Part shown: positions 9,383 through 20,129 of the stretch, one piece after another
Numbering within the stretch: position 1 is the stretch's first letter
Layout of the letters: every line of letters starts with the position of its first letter
NCBI GenBank assembly: GCA_964036045.1
Contig: OZ038382.1
Coordinates: 76,297,918 to 76,361,917 of the forward strand
Reading direction: 5' to 3'
Length of the DNA stretch: 64,000 nt
Origin: Eutreptiella sp. 'Long Island Sound 2002'
Lineage: Eukaryota > Euglenozoa > Euglenophyceae > Eutreptiales > Eutreptiaceae
The notes under the pieces: generated by a model
Database searches by the model: none
Told to the model about the DNA's origin: nothing
Seen by the model: the letters and a program-made list of their open reading frames with translations, nothing else
Translations under genes and position numbers: made by a program

Positions 9383-11850
9383 CGCCTGAGAAGGCAGGGG
9401 TGCGGCAGCCACTTGTCATTTTGTCCCGTTGTTTGGGGACCCCCGAGAATGCAAGGTCTACGTAGTACTTCCACCCACCGGTCGGCCCCGAGAAGGGAGG
9501 GTTGAGGCAGCCGCTTGTGATTTTGTCCCCTTGTATGGGGACCCGCGAGAATGCACGGTTTACCCAACACTTCTGCCCACCTGTGGGCCCTTGAGAACAC
9601 AGGGGTGAGGCAACGGCTTGTGATTTTGTCCCCTTGTGGGCCCCTGAGAAGCTAGGCATGATGCACCCACTTCTGATTTGTCCCTTTGTTTGGAGACCCC
9701 CGATGGCAGGGGTTATGTAGCACTTCCTCTACTTGTGGGCCCCCAAAAGGCAGGGGTGAGGCAACCACATGTGATGTTGTCCCTTTGTTTGGGGACCCAC
9801 GAGAATGCACGGGTTACGTAGCACTTTTGCCCGCAAGGCAGGGGTGAGGCAGCCACTTCTGATTTTGTCCCCTTCTCAGGGGCCCTGCGAGGATGCAGCG
9901 GTTATGTAGCTGTTCCCCCATTTGTGGGCCCCTAAACAGGCTTGGGCTGTGGCAAGAATTCTGATTTTGTCCCCTTGTTTGGGAACCCGCGAGGATGTAA
10001 TGTTTACATCGCAACCCGTCTTTTGTGGGCCCCGGACAAGGCAGGGGTGAGGTAGCCAGTTCTGATTTTGTCCCCTTGTTTGGGGACCCCCAAGAATGCA
10101 ACGGTTACGTAGCAATTCCGCCCTCTTGCGGGCCTCGAGAGGGCAGGGGTGAGGCTGCCCCTTCTGATTTTGTCCCCTTGTTTCAGCACCCTCGAGAATG
10201 CAGCAGCTACGTAGCACTGCTGCCCTTTTTTGGGCCCCCGGGAGGGCAGGTGTGAGGCAACCTATTTTGATGTTGTCCCCTTGTTTGGGGGCCCCGAGAA
10301 TGCACGGGTCACGTAGCACTTCCGCCCACTTTTGGGCCCCTGAGAGGGCAGGGGTGAGGCAACCCCGTCTGATTTTATGTCCATGTTTGGGGACACCGGA
10401 GAAAACAAGGGTTATGTAGCATTTCTGCCCGTTTTTTGCGGCCCCCGAGAAGGCAGGGATGAGGCAGCCTTTTCTGATTTTGTCCCTTGTTTCGAGACTC
10501 CTGAGAATGCAAGGCTTCCGTAGCAGTTGCGCCCACTTGTGGGCCCCCAAAAGGCAGGGGTGAGGCAACCACTTCTGATGTTGTCCCTTTGTTTGGGGAC
10601 CCACGAGAATGCGCAGGTTACGTAGCACATTCGCGAGTGGGACCTTGAGAAGGCAGGGGTGAGGCAACCACTTCTGATTTTGTCCCCTTGTTTGGGGACC
10701 CGCGAGGATGTAGGGTCTACAGAGCAACCCCTCTTTTAAGCGCCCCCGACCAGGCAAGGGTGAGGCAACCGCTCTTGGTTTTGTCCCGTTGTTTTGGGAC
10801 TCCCGAGGATGCAGGGGTTACGTAGCACTTCCACCCTGTTGCGGGCCTCCGAGAAGGCAGGGGTCAGGCAGTGACTTCTGATTTTGTCCCCTTGTCTGGG
10901 GACCTCCGAGAACGCAGGGCTTACGTAGCACTTCCACCCTCTTGTGGGCCCCCGAGAGGGCACGGGTGAGGCAACCCCTTCTGATTTTATCCCCTTGTTC
11001 GGGGAACCCCAAGAATGTACGGGTTAGGTAGCACGTTGCTACACTTGTGGGCCCCTAGAAGGCATGGGTGAGGCAGCCCCTTTTGACTTTGCCCCTTGTT
11101 TAGGGACCCCGGAGAATGCAGGGGTTACGTAGTACTTCCGACCACTTGTGGGTCCCGAAAAAGGCAGGAGTGAGGCAGCCGCTTTTGATTTTGTCCCCTT
11201 GTTTGGGGACCCCCGAGAATGCAGGGGTTACGTAGCACTTTTGCCCTCTTTTGGGCCCCCGAGAAGGCAAGGGTTAGGCAACTACTTGTGATTTTGTCCC
11301 TACGTTTGGAGACCCACGAGAATGCACGGGTCACAGACCACTTCCACCCACATGTGGGCCCCTGAGAAGGTAGGGGTCAAGCAACCACTTCCGATGTTGT
11401 CCCCTTGTGTGGGGAGCCGCAACCATGCAGGGGTTACGTAGCAGTTCTGCCCTCCTTTGGGGCCCCGAGAATGAAGGGGTGAGGCAGCCTTTTCTGATTT
11501 TGTCTCTTGTTTTAAGACTCCCGAGAATGCACGGCTTACGTAGCACTTGCGCCCACTTGTGGGCCCCCGAGAAGTGAGGGGTGAGTCAACCACTTCTAAC
11601 TTTGTCCCCTTGTTTGGGGACCCTCGAGAATGCAGGGGTTACGTAGCACTTCCGCCCTCTTTTGGGCCCTTGAGAAGGCAGGGGTGAGGCAGCCACTTCT
11701 GATTTTATGCCCATGATTGGGCACCCCCGACAATGCACGGGTCACGTAGCACTTCCCCCACTGTGGGCTGCTTGAAGGCATGGGTGAGGCAGCCACTTCT
11801 GATTTTGTCTCCTTGTTTGGGGACCCCGGAGAATTTAGGGCTTACGTAGT
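9383..11850 (-). repeat. 103-bp satellite array, reverse orientation
   Basis: About 24 reversed units extending from the right inverted-repeat arm to 11.85 kb, with the same dimeric structure as the left array. No interruption by other sequence is seen. The array ends abruptly at a non-repetitive coding-like stretch. Confidence 0.9.
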
Positions 11851-11854
11851 GTTT

Positions 11855-12250
11855 CCGATGACTGGTATCCATACGTGCTCATCCGTGGGAAGCGTGTCGA
11901 GGTCCTGGAGACATACCCGTAGAGGGTTGGTTGGTGAACAACCAACGATTTATCCGAGAGCCGGAAGAGTTCCTTGTGAAGGATATCCGTGAGGCTTGTG
12001 TGCGGAACACCAATCCGCGTGCAAAGCCGAAGGTTTCGGACACAAAGATTGCTTTGATCTACAAGCGTGTGTTCAGCGACTTCTTGAAGTTGGCTCCACG
12101 CCATTATGGTTGCATGCGAAGAGTTGGCCCGAGGTGACCCGACTCAGGTGGTATCGCTGGCTTGAGCTTCATAGCCGGTGGCGCCGGCAGCAATATAGTC
12201 ATTTTGATACCGCTTGCCAAAGGCCGAAGGGCAAATTGCCTTTTTTGTTT
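11855..12250 (+). pseudogene. Degenerate coding fragment of unknown family
   Basis: Protein-like sequence reads Asp-Trp-Tyr-Pro-Tyr-Val-Leu-Ile-Arg-Gly-Lys-Arg up to ~11923. After a one-base slip it continues from 11931 with Arg-Glu-Pro-Glu-Glu-Phe-Leu-Val-Lys-Asp-Ile, then Ser-Asp-Thr-Lys-Ile-Ala-Leu-Ile-Tyr. A TGA follows at 12135, and in the same frame a Gly-Leu-Ser-Phe-x-Ala-x-Gly-Ala-Gly-Ser-x-Ile-Val-Ile stretch. That last stretch has a homologue at 33112-33218 (minus strand), behind the Helitron-linked J-domain ORF. I do not recognise the family; it is probably a transposon-carried fragment. Confidence 0.35.
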
Positions 12251-12699
12251 GTGATCATGATGAGTGTGCTCCACGTTATTTCCGCCATCTGCCGGCAATG
12301 AGTATAAAAACTACCCACGTCCCATGCATCTTGACTACATGCATGGATATCCCTCCAAACCCCTTGACGGACTGGGGTTTTCTGTGTGTTTGCATATTGA
12401 TTGATTGCATGGCGCTCTCCCTGCATTTTGGAAGAAGAAAACCACATCATTTTCCACTATCTCCCAACCCATTGCCCTCCCAGAAATGTCTGTTCCTACC
12501 CCCCCCCCCCTCTTGAAATCTTGCCTGCAATCCCCATCATTTTGACTTTTCTTCTGATAACGGGTGGCTTTACGCCACGGCTCCATTGCTTTACCCGTGC
12601 CGGAGGTACTCAAAATGTCCGTGGGGGCTATATGCTTCACCTCCTCCGCTAGCAATGGTGGTTGTTGGGTGGTTCTTGTGTTTCCCTGCCCTTTCTTTG

Positions 12700-12820
12700 G
12701 AAAAAAAGGGGTTTTTTTTTCACACGCGACCATTAAAAATTTCCATAAAAGAACGCGGCTGACGCCAACACAAAAAAAGTTATGCGACTTACGCCAAAAA
12801 AAAAAGCGAGTTACGCTTAT
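12700..12820. repeat. Second copy of A/T-run repeat
   Basis: A-run and T-run words with GCGAGTTACGCTT, as at 460-740. It lies just upstream of the first EF-hand exon, presumably within an intron. Confidence 0.45.
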
Positions 12821-12872
12821 TTCCACAATCGAGCTACACTTTCCTCAATCCTCGTGCTGATGTCCTGCACAG

Positions 12873-13086
12873 GTACACTGATCCGCAGATCCACTCCAAA
12901 GACAAGACCGGGTTTGGCAAGGGCAACATGGGCATTTCGGGGATGCACAAGTTCTTTGAGACCCACCGCTGCAACTCAATCTGCCGCCTGATTGGCCTCC
13001 CGCCGCATCAGACGAAGCAGGTGGATTATGGCACCGTGGTGCCGTCCTTCAATGCCGGCCGCGCCTTGTCTGGAGGGCAGTTGCAG
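12873..13086 (+). CDS. EF-hand protein, exon a (Cys/His-containing conserved region)
   Basis: Acceptor TGTCCTGCACAG and donor CAG|GTTCTC bound a 214-bp exon whose last codon is complete. It encodes about 71 residues, including His-Ser-Lys-Asp-Lys-Thr-Gly-Phe-Gly-Lys, Thr-His-Arg-Cys-Asn-Ser-Ile-Cys-Arg and Gly-Leu-Pro-Pro-His-Gln-Thr-Lys. Base composition and codon use look coding and unlike the transposons. It joins in phase 0 to the exon at 13804. Earlier exons should lie upstream but were not found in the repeat-rich DNA before it. The layout (conserved Cys block, then C-terminal EF-hand) recalls axonemal EF-hand proteins such as EFHB/CFAP21, but that naming is a guess. Confidence 0.6.
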
Positions 13087-13639
13087 GTTCTCTTTACCTT
13101 TAGAGCGTTCAGATTCATTCAACAATACTCGATGTCGTGTGCTTCTTTCAGAAAATTGTTTCAGGGAAAGGGGGGTGCGCACAGCATCCACACTAGCCCT
13201 GCGCGGGCAAGCATAGGTGCAGGTGGGTTTTGGTGCGTGCGGTGATTTGGTTTTCACTTTTCACTGAGGGTATTGAGGGAAAGGTGGGGAGCCTCTGGAA
13301 AACTGGGAGACAGGGCACTAGGAAAAAGGGGGTCGTGCAATAATCCTCCCATTTCTCTCCCGTTTCTCCTTGTTGTGGCCACTTTCCTCGGACCTTTGGG
13401 TGTTTGACCTAACATGAGTCCCGTCGCACTGCATTTCCCCCCCATTTCTCCAATTTCTCTGACATTTTCTGGCGTTTAATTTCCTGATTCGGTGAGTGTG
13501 TGAGTTTGGTGGCGGATGTGTGGATTTGCCGTCAGGAGCTCGTGAAGAGCGAGGGGTGATTGTTCAGAGCTCTGTATGTGTTTATCAAGACACTCTGTTG
13601 TTCGAGGGAGCGGTGCACTCCATTGTTGGCTTTGTTCCC

Positions 13640-13700
13640 CGGTCAGGCTCGAACCTGTCGATCCTTGCCTACAACCCCTCTACCCTTTGTGCCACCAAAT
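13640..13700 (-). other. tRNA-like box A / box B pair, possible SINE head
   Basis: On the minus strand TGGCACAAAGGG is followed about 30 bp later by GGTTCGAGCC, matching the A and B boxes of a Pol III internal promoter. No full cloverleaf can be folded (the T-stem is imperfect), so this is not a tRNA gene. It sits inside an intron of the EF-hand gene. Low confidence. Confidence 0.25.
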
Positions 13701-13803
13701 CCCTCTTCTGTCTGATGGCTGCCCTGGATCCTCTGCAGTCCAGATGATTGCATGCTTATGATGTGCCTTTTTGTGCTGCTGGATGTTGTCGCTTCTGTTT
13801 CAG

Positions 13804-13902
13804 ATGCACCCAAGAAAGAGCTCGGGTGCCCCAGTGTCGCCAGGTGTTGTGCCGCTGCTATCAGCGGATCAGGAAGTGCAAATCAAGAGAGCTTTCAGTC
13901 TG
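13804..13902 (+). CDS. EF-hand protein, exon b
   Basis: A 99-bp exon between acceptor TTCTGTTTCAG and donor CTG|GTCTGT. It encodes 33 residues ending Asp-Gln-Glu-Val-Gln-Ile-Lys-Arg-Ala-Phe-Ser-Leu, the entering helix of an EF-hand. It is phase 0 on both sides and joins directly to exon c, which supplies the calcium loop. Confidence 0.65.
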
Positions 13903-14017
13903 GTCTGTCCCCATGCCATATGGCTCGAGGCTCGGGTTGCCGTGTGTGGTGGGGTGTGGGTATGCCACACAAGGGACAGTGTGGGATGATGACAATCGCC
14001 ATGTGACTGCTTTACAG

Positions 14018-14089
14018 TTTGACAAAGATCAGAGAGGATACATAGATGCGGACGGCTTCTACAACGTGTGCAAAGTCCTTGGCTTCAAG
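14018..14089 (+). CDS. EF-hand protein, exon c (calcium loop)
   Basis: A 72-bp, 24-codon exon (acceptor TGCTTTACAG, donor AAG|GTTCTT). It begins Phe-Asp-Lys-Asp-Gln-Arg-Gly-Tyr-Ile-Asp-Ala-Asp-Gly-Phe, a canonical EF-hand loop with Asp at positions 1 and 3, Gly at 6, Ile at 8, and Asp at the final ligand position where Glu is usual. Spliced to exon b it restores a helix-loop-helix. That the splice falls exactly at the helix-loop boundary in phase supports a real gene. Confidence 0.7.
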
Positions 14090-14395
14090 GTTCTTCGTGC
14101 TCTTTAGAGCGTTGCCCACATCTAATGTGTTTGGGCGGGCGGAAGAGGAGTGCAATCGGATAGCAGTGCTGGATAGGAGGGCTGGCACATGTAGATTTGG
14201 ATCTTTTTGGCCGTTTTGAGACCGTCGCCCGTACACTCCGTGTCTTGTCCTGTGCAACTGTCAGGAGTGCATGGATTTGCCCACAGGGTCTCCGTTGATG
14301 TCCAGCTACATACAGAAACATGCCCCAATGCACTTGTTACCTCAGGAAGGCGGGAGGTGAGCATGTGGTGCCCAGATTCCATTTGCACTCTGCAG

Positions 14396-14509
14396 ATGAG
14401 CCCCTACGAAGCCCGGGAGAAGATGGCGCAGATCTGTGGAAGACCCTCCGAGTATTTGGATTACAGACATTTTATTAATTGGTGGGCCACGGGGCAATGC
14501 GCCCGCTGA
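14396..14509 (+). CDS. EF-hand protein, last exon
   Basis: Acceptor CACTCTGCAG precedes Met-Ser-Pro-Tyr-Glu-Ala-Arg-Glu-Lys-Met-Ala, then Tyr-Leu-Asp-Tyr-Arg-His-Phe-Ile-Asn-Trp-Trp and a TGA at 14507-14509. It reads as the second, calcium-poor half of an EF-hand pair. The frame is phase 0, consistent with the previous exons, and I take the TGA as the natural stop, although a donor just after Asn-Trp (TTG|GTGGGC) cannot be excluded. Confidence 0.55.
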   Translation: MSPYEAREKMAQICGRPSEYLDYRHFINWWATGQCAR

Positions 14510-17500
14510 ACCCGGCACGAGGGACAGTGTGCGTGCCGAGTTGTGGCCTTGACTTCCTCAAATCACCCCTTTTCTTTTTCTGTACATTAGCCCTGCAGCA
14601 CAAGCATCTGACCCGCCGGCCGCAGTTGCCCCAAAACCGCCATCGCGAACTGGACTATTGCCGTTGGTTGCTGAACCACCGTCAGTGGAGGCTGGCGGGC
14701 CATTTGGGTTGTGAGGCCCTTCATTTTTGAAGTTGTGATTGACAGCTGATTCATCGCTGAGGCGGAATCCCTGTCCCTCCCAGTCTGCAAACCTGACCCA
14801 CTCATTTCCCTGCCCTCCCGGTCACCCACCCACCCTGAGTGCCCACGGAAACATCACAAGGGATGGCAGTATTTAGCTCTGATGCCTCAGGGGGCCTGAG
14901 GTGTTGTGACAAACGCTTCGCACCTGTTTTTTGCCATCCCGTGTTATCCACCCACCCTCTGGTGAAGTTGTGGGAAATAGCTTAATAGTGTCAAAGACAC
15001 TGCAAGTTGCGGCGGCCCACGGCTGCAAGAAATTCCCAAAAATTGCGCTTCCTCTGGCCCCAATGGAAACTGCTTGCAATCAATTCACCCACCCAAGCTG
15101 CCAAATCTCATTTGTACCCCCCCCCCCCCCGCCCACTACCTGGAAGTACCGACCAGCGCACTTGCTGGGCTTTGATGGTGCCCCCCCCCCCCCCCCCTGG
15201 TGGTTCTACAACACAGAACAAGAAAACGGGATTCCCGTGATCGGTTACCAACGGTTGTTATTCTGTTCGGCCAGTGCCAATAGCAGAGCACTGCAACAGA
15301 TGGTGGAGAACTGGATACTGCCTTGTGTATAACTATTGGTATGTCCATGAAGCCCGGTAATTTTGCAAGCCTACAATTTCCCTGACTGTCCTGAAAATGG
15401 AGGGTAGTGCCCGCGTGGTGCGCACAGTGCAACGTTGGCCCAGTCCGCACACAAATTATGGTAACATTAAGCATTGTTCAAAAGTGGGCAGTGGGCACTG
15501 AATGCATCAATTGGTCGATGCCATTTGTGTCTACAGGTATACTCTATAGGGGTATTATTTTGGGGGAAATGGGCATAATGAACGCACGCATATGAAGATT
15601 GCAATGTGTTACCTCCCTCCATCTCAACAGCTCGTGTGTCACTAAATTTTTTTCAAAAAATTCAGACTTTTGGAGCCAGTCAGTGGTGTCTCCTACCTGC
15701 GAGGTACTACGAGCAAGCATGTGCCCGCCACCATTGTCGGACCATCATCCACCCCAGACTGTGTGGCAATCAATATGAACGGTCTGGCCATTCCAAGCTG
15801 TATCTGAATTGCACACTGGACTACCTCATTCCACATCTCATGTGTGGATTCATCATTCGGCTGTGAGAGCTGTGGCCCCTTGTTTATAACAAGGATACAT
15901 CCTCCCTGGCAGGGGTTGTGGGCAGCTGCAACCATCAACACCCTTGAGATGAGCTATTTGGAGTGGAGGAGGCCGTTGTTGCATGTTAACCCCTTAGGCC
16001 ACTGCGTCCCTGCCTACCTTGAAAAAGAGTGTTTGCTACACTGAAATGTTACTCGCCGTCGGCTGAGCTGCTTCTCCGCTCTTTAACTTTGGACCAGGTA
16101 GTTCCTCTTCTCAAGCAATATTACCAGTTTGGAACTCGACTCAACATTGTAACATCATGCAACTCCTTGGTGGATCTTCAATCTGCTGGGTGTGGAATGC
16201 AGCCTCCGTTGCAATTTAACTAGTTCCTCTGACCATGCGTTGCGATGGTGAGTGTCAGGTCTGGCCACACATTTTTTAACAAAGCAGTGTGATTTTATTG
16301 TCAGATATGACTCAGCAGTATGATGATTGTCAAGCAGTCTTTTGTGACTGTCAGATGGGACGAAGCAGTGTGCTGTGTGCTTGATTGGTTCGTCAGGGTT
16401 TGGTGAATTCTTCAGTTCTGGTCTTGGCTGCCTTCGATCCACGGAAAGACTCAGCTCCGAATGCCAATTGGATGCAGTTTATTAATGATCTACCCTCGTG
16501 ATCTGTCCCCTTGGTCTGGTAAAATAACGAAAAACTGAGCGGCCAAGTTCACTTGCAGTGCGGTCAAGATGGCAAAGTGCATGAATATTCCTGTGGGAGA
16601 AGGTATCCCGTGCTTTGGATTGCTGTGTTAAAAGCATGGGATCAGAAGGTTCTCAGTGCAGTTTGGTTGTTCAAGCAGATGAATGTTGCTCATTTTTCCA
16701 TCAATTGCAAAAGACATTCGTGTTTTACTCTGTGTAATGCGAATGGAGTAATTGGTTGCTTTTGCATTGTTGGTCACAGTTGCATGTTGACATGTTTGGG
16801 CGTGTGGGTCTGCAGAAAGCAGTGATGCGTACGTTCATTTTGGTTGGTGTTGTGCTTTGTTTCGGCGTGCACGTGCTGTGAGCCTCTGGCCACGGTGCGT
16901 CTCTTGCATGCTCATGCGGTGCAGGCGACAGATTCCTGATAATTTGCAGGAGATTGCCTGTAAGTGTGCATGTGTGTCGCGGGAGGCAGGGGACCAGCGG
17001 AGGAAAGTGGAGCTCCGTCAGGGTCCAATTACGCACGTTATTGTGAGGAGTCACCAATAACGTTGCATTATTGTGTGTCAGATGTATCAGGACTCAGTAG
17101 AGTTGCCCTCCCACATCAGCTTCAAACGCCCACAAAGGATCTCCTGCTTGGCGCTTGTTGTGAGGTGCATTTTACAAGGCACCCCTGATGGGATCACCCG
17201 ATTACAGCAGTACCAGCCGGGGGGCGTCGGCGGCTGCGGTGGTGATGGCGGGCTCATCCCCATTAGCCTCACCGCCAATTATTGGTGCAGGGGCAAGAGC
17301 TGAGATTTGCTTTCAGCTCGCGTGGCACCAGGCGCCGGGCATTGAGCCATCACAGTTTTGACCAGTACAAGTCACGGATAAAGAGCTTGCCCATTTCTGG
17401 TGCCTCCCATATGTTTTGACACCAGGAATGGTTTGCGGGTTGTGTTTTGGTCCGCTTTGTGGCCCACCGACCCTCAGCAATTCCTGAAGTTGCTGGCGAC
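14510..17500. other. 3 kb without recognisable gene
   Basis: Contains several poly-C runs (15117-15130, 15181-15197) and a short imperfect repeat of CAGCAGT/GACTGTCAGAT near 16290-16370. There are many short ORFs on both strands but none with a domain I recognise. Exon-like stretches near 16045-16098 and 17080-17170 have plausible splice signals but no supporting homology. It could hold a 3' UTR and intergenic DNA of the EF-hand gene. Confidence 0.4.
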
Positions 17501-17503
17501 AGC

Positions 17504-17508
17504 ACACA

Positions 17509-17542
<34 letters not shown>

Positions 17543-17543
17543 A
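17504..17543. repeat. (CA)n microsatellite
   Basis: A run of CA dinucleotides with one TA interruption, placed directly before the LINE-tail homology. A second, shorter CACACA tract follows that homology at about 17894-17903. Confidence 0.85.
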
Positions 17544-17559
17544 GGCTAAACGACACAAG

Positions 17560-17895
17560 GCAGGGGTGCAGCCGGTGCTCAGGAGCCCACGGGAGCGAGC
17601 GCCGAAGAGAGTGCTAGAGGGAGCCCACCCCCCCGCAAGAGGCTGCGCCGAGGAGTGCAGCTTGTAGCCCGCCACGGGCGCGCGGGCACGGAGGCCACCT
17701 AACCGCCCACCCCCACAGGTTCTGACCCAGGCGAGATCCTCAGTGGCGAACCTTCTAGGCAACAGAAAGGCAGGCAACCAGACCGTCAGGATTGCAAGCT
17801 GGCCTCCATATGACGGCACCGCAGGCAGCCACGGGGGTCGGTGACCCATGTGGGCCCCCCTCTTTAACATTGTTCTAGTCCCCCCCCCCCCCCAC
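17560..17895 (+). mobile_element. 3' tail fragment of a LINE A-family element
   Basis: Clearly similar, though diverged, to 26580-26890, the tail behind LINE A. Shared blocks are the GAGTGCAGCTT region, AGGTTCTG...GGCGAG...CAGT.GCGA, and CCCATG.GGG followed by CTCTTTAACATTG and a poly-C/CA tract. Placed immediately in front of LINE A it is best read as the end of a 5'-truncated upstream member, making a tandem pair. Confidence 0.55.
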
Positions 17896-18060
17896 ACACA
17901 CATAGGTGCTTTTGTTAACCTCTTCACGCGGTGGGACCGTTGGGAACAAACAGTTAACAACACAGAAACCCAGCTGCGGAGCAGCGCCCGAGGCCACAGA
18001 CCAGCGCACCACTGGATTCACGGCACTCCCTTATACGGCCCCTCCCCCGGGCCACACAAA

Positions 18061-20095
18061 ATGACGTCCACGGCCCCTGCCATAGATGTGAAGGCCATCA
18101 CGGCCCTGGTGATCGAGAGCCTGCGGAACGACGTCGCGGCCGCCGTTGTAGCAACTCTACGGCAGCAACAGGAGGACGGAGCGACTACGTGAAGGAGCAG
18201 AAGCCAGAGCGCGGACGGGCGCAACCGAACGGCCCCGCGATAGGCATCGGGGCACGGCAGCGACAAGGCCCCCGCGAACGGGAGCGGCGGCTAAGCGGCG
18301 CAGAGACAACGGGAATGCCGGCAACGGAGCCCGGCAGCGGTCGGGCAATCGGAGAAGCGCGAGTCGGTAGAGAGCGCCCTGCTCGCGACGATAGCAGAGC
18401 TGCGGGGCACCATACGAGACCTGCACTTGGAGATAGCGGTCCTCCGGAAGAACGACTTGGCGAAGGAGAAAGCGATGCCGGCAGCGTAGCGCCAGATGGA
18501 GACGCGGCCCGCTAGCGGTGGCGACCACGACGCCACACAGCGCACTCAGTTGGCGCGGGCCACGACCAGGCCCACTTGTGCAGAGGCGGCACAAACAGGT
18601 TCATGCAGGACGAAGGTGCAAACCAAGGTGATTGCCGTGAAGGAAGTACCGACGACAGGTATCCCACCCCAATCTGTGGCGGAAGAGCTCCAGAGAATGG
18701 TGGAGAAAGGGGGATATGGCGCAGTCCCGCCTGCCCGCCCGTAAGGGACAGGGACCTCGCCGACAGGGGCATGGTGCAGCTGGCTCCTGTAACGCCTCCG
18801 TCGCAGTGGCCCCTAGCGCTCAAAAAGGTACTGCTGTTAGGCACGAATATGGAGGACGCATGGGCTGCAGCCTTGGAAGTGATGACGACGCACAAAGGAC
18901 TCCAAGAAATAGCGGCCATCGTGAACGTGGGACACTCTGGTGCGGTGCCGGCCATTGTAGGCCTGCTGAAACTGACAGGATGGAGCCGATACGACCTAGC
19001 CCTGACAGGGGCGCACCTCTCAGTCACCGCGACAAGCAGATCCAGCTAGTGGGAACCACTGGAGCCAGGAGCGGCAGTGTGGCCGCCGGGGTATTGGCTT
19101 CTTCTACGCTGGTGCACGAAGGACGCAGTGGTGGCAAGCAAGAACACATAAGTTGCGCGTCTCTTTTGCTCTCTCGACGAGCTGGCAGTGGAGGACGGAC
19201 TACTGCCCAACCAAACGGAGGCGGATGCAACTTGCTAGGGGTGCAGGGTGGCATGGGATCACCTGAAGGACGCGGTGCAGCCGCCTCTACGACACAGACC
19301 GCCCATGGCAGTCAAGGGCGGACGGGGCGATACGCTGGAGGTGGCAATGGATTTGCATGTGGACCAAGTACGGTCGGCTCTGCGCAGCTCCGGGAAATGT
19401 CCAGGGGTGGAGTACTGGGTGGGCGCGCACCGGATAGCCTCCAAACGGCCACCGTGTGGATGAACCTCCCAGGTGAAATGAGGGAGACCACTGCCATCTT
19501 GTGGATGAAACTGCAGGCGGCCCCATGGTTCTCAGGTCTATGCACCAGAGATCGACCAGGGCACGTGGGGGTGGCTGTATGGGGACCGGCCCCGGTGTGC
19601 GGCGAAATACGCCGGAAGCTGGCTTTGGAGCTGGGCACGGAGGTACACCAGCCCAGGACGCTCATCGGGGTGTATGGGTACGGGCCTAGCTTTGGGCTCA
19701 ATGCATGCGACAAAAATTTGTACGCGCAACGGGAGCTGCGCCGGGTATGGCCGACGCAGGATCTCAACATGGTCGACTGCCAGCACCTATCTCGGTCAGG
19801 CCTGCAGCGCCCCACTTTCTCACTGACGCTGGAGGGGGTCCCGCCGGACCGAGAGCAAGCGATCCTCAGGGAAAGTGATGCCAGGCTGCGACACAAGGTG
19901 TGGGTGAGGTGCGTCACCCAGCAGGCCGCAGGCCAGCGCAAGCACGTGGGCCCGGGCACCAGCTTGATATGCATTCCACGCATGGAGGAGGCAAACCCCA
20001 GCCAGGAGGTGGCCAAGCAGGAGCCATGGAGATCCCCGCAGAGCGAGGAAGACAACAAAGAGGACGAGGACAGGAGCAATGTAAGCGAGGTGTAG
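18061..20095 (+). pseudogene. LINE A ORF1 remnant
   Basis: Starts with a 43-residue open piece (Met-Thr-Ser-Thr-Ala-Pro) rich in Ala/Val/Leu that could be a short coiled coil. Coding character then moves between frames. Around 18774-19046 a good stretch reads Ala-Trp-Ala-Ala-Ala-Leu-Glu-Val-Met-Thr-Thr. From about 19436 to 19930 another frame gives a long uninterrupted region containing Gly-Val-Tyr-Gly-Tyr-Gly-Pro-Ser-Phe-Gly and Gly-Val-Pro-Pro-Asp-Arg-Glu. TAG, TAA, TAG and TGA all occur in what looks like the original frame between 19047 and 19462. No zinc knuckle or RNA-recognition motif is evident. Confidence 0.5.
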
Positions 20096-20129
20096 GACAA
20101 TGGTGCGCTAATGCGCTACTCCTATGGTG

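Noticed and set aside
2013-11850. Dozens of 60-290-codon ORFs on both strands across the satellite
   Set aside because: They repeat the 103-bp unit in translation, occur in all frames and share no domain; the unit simply has few stops.
13640-13700. Functional tRNA gene
   Set aside because: A and B boxes are present, but acceptor and T stems do not pair properly and no anticodon arm can be drawn.
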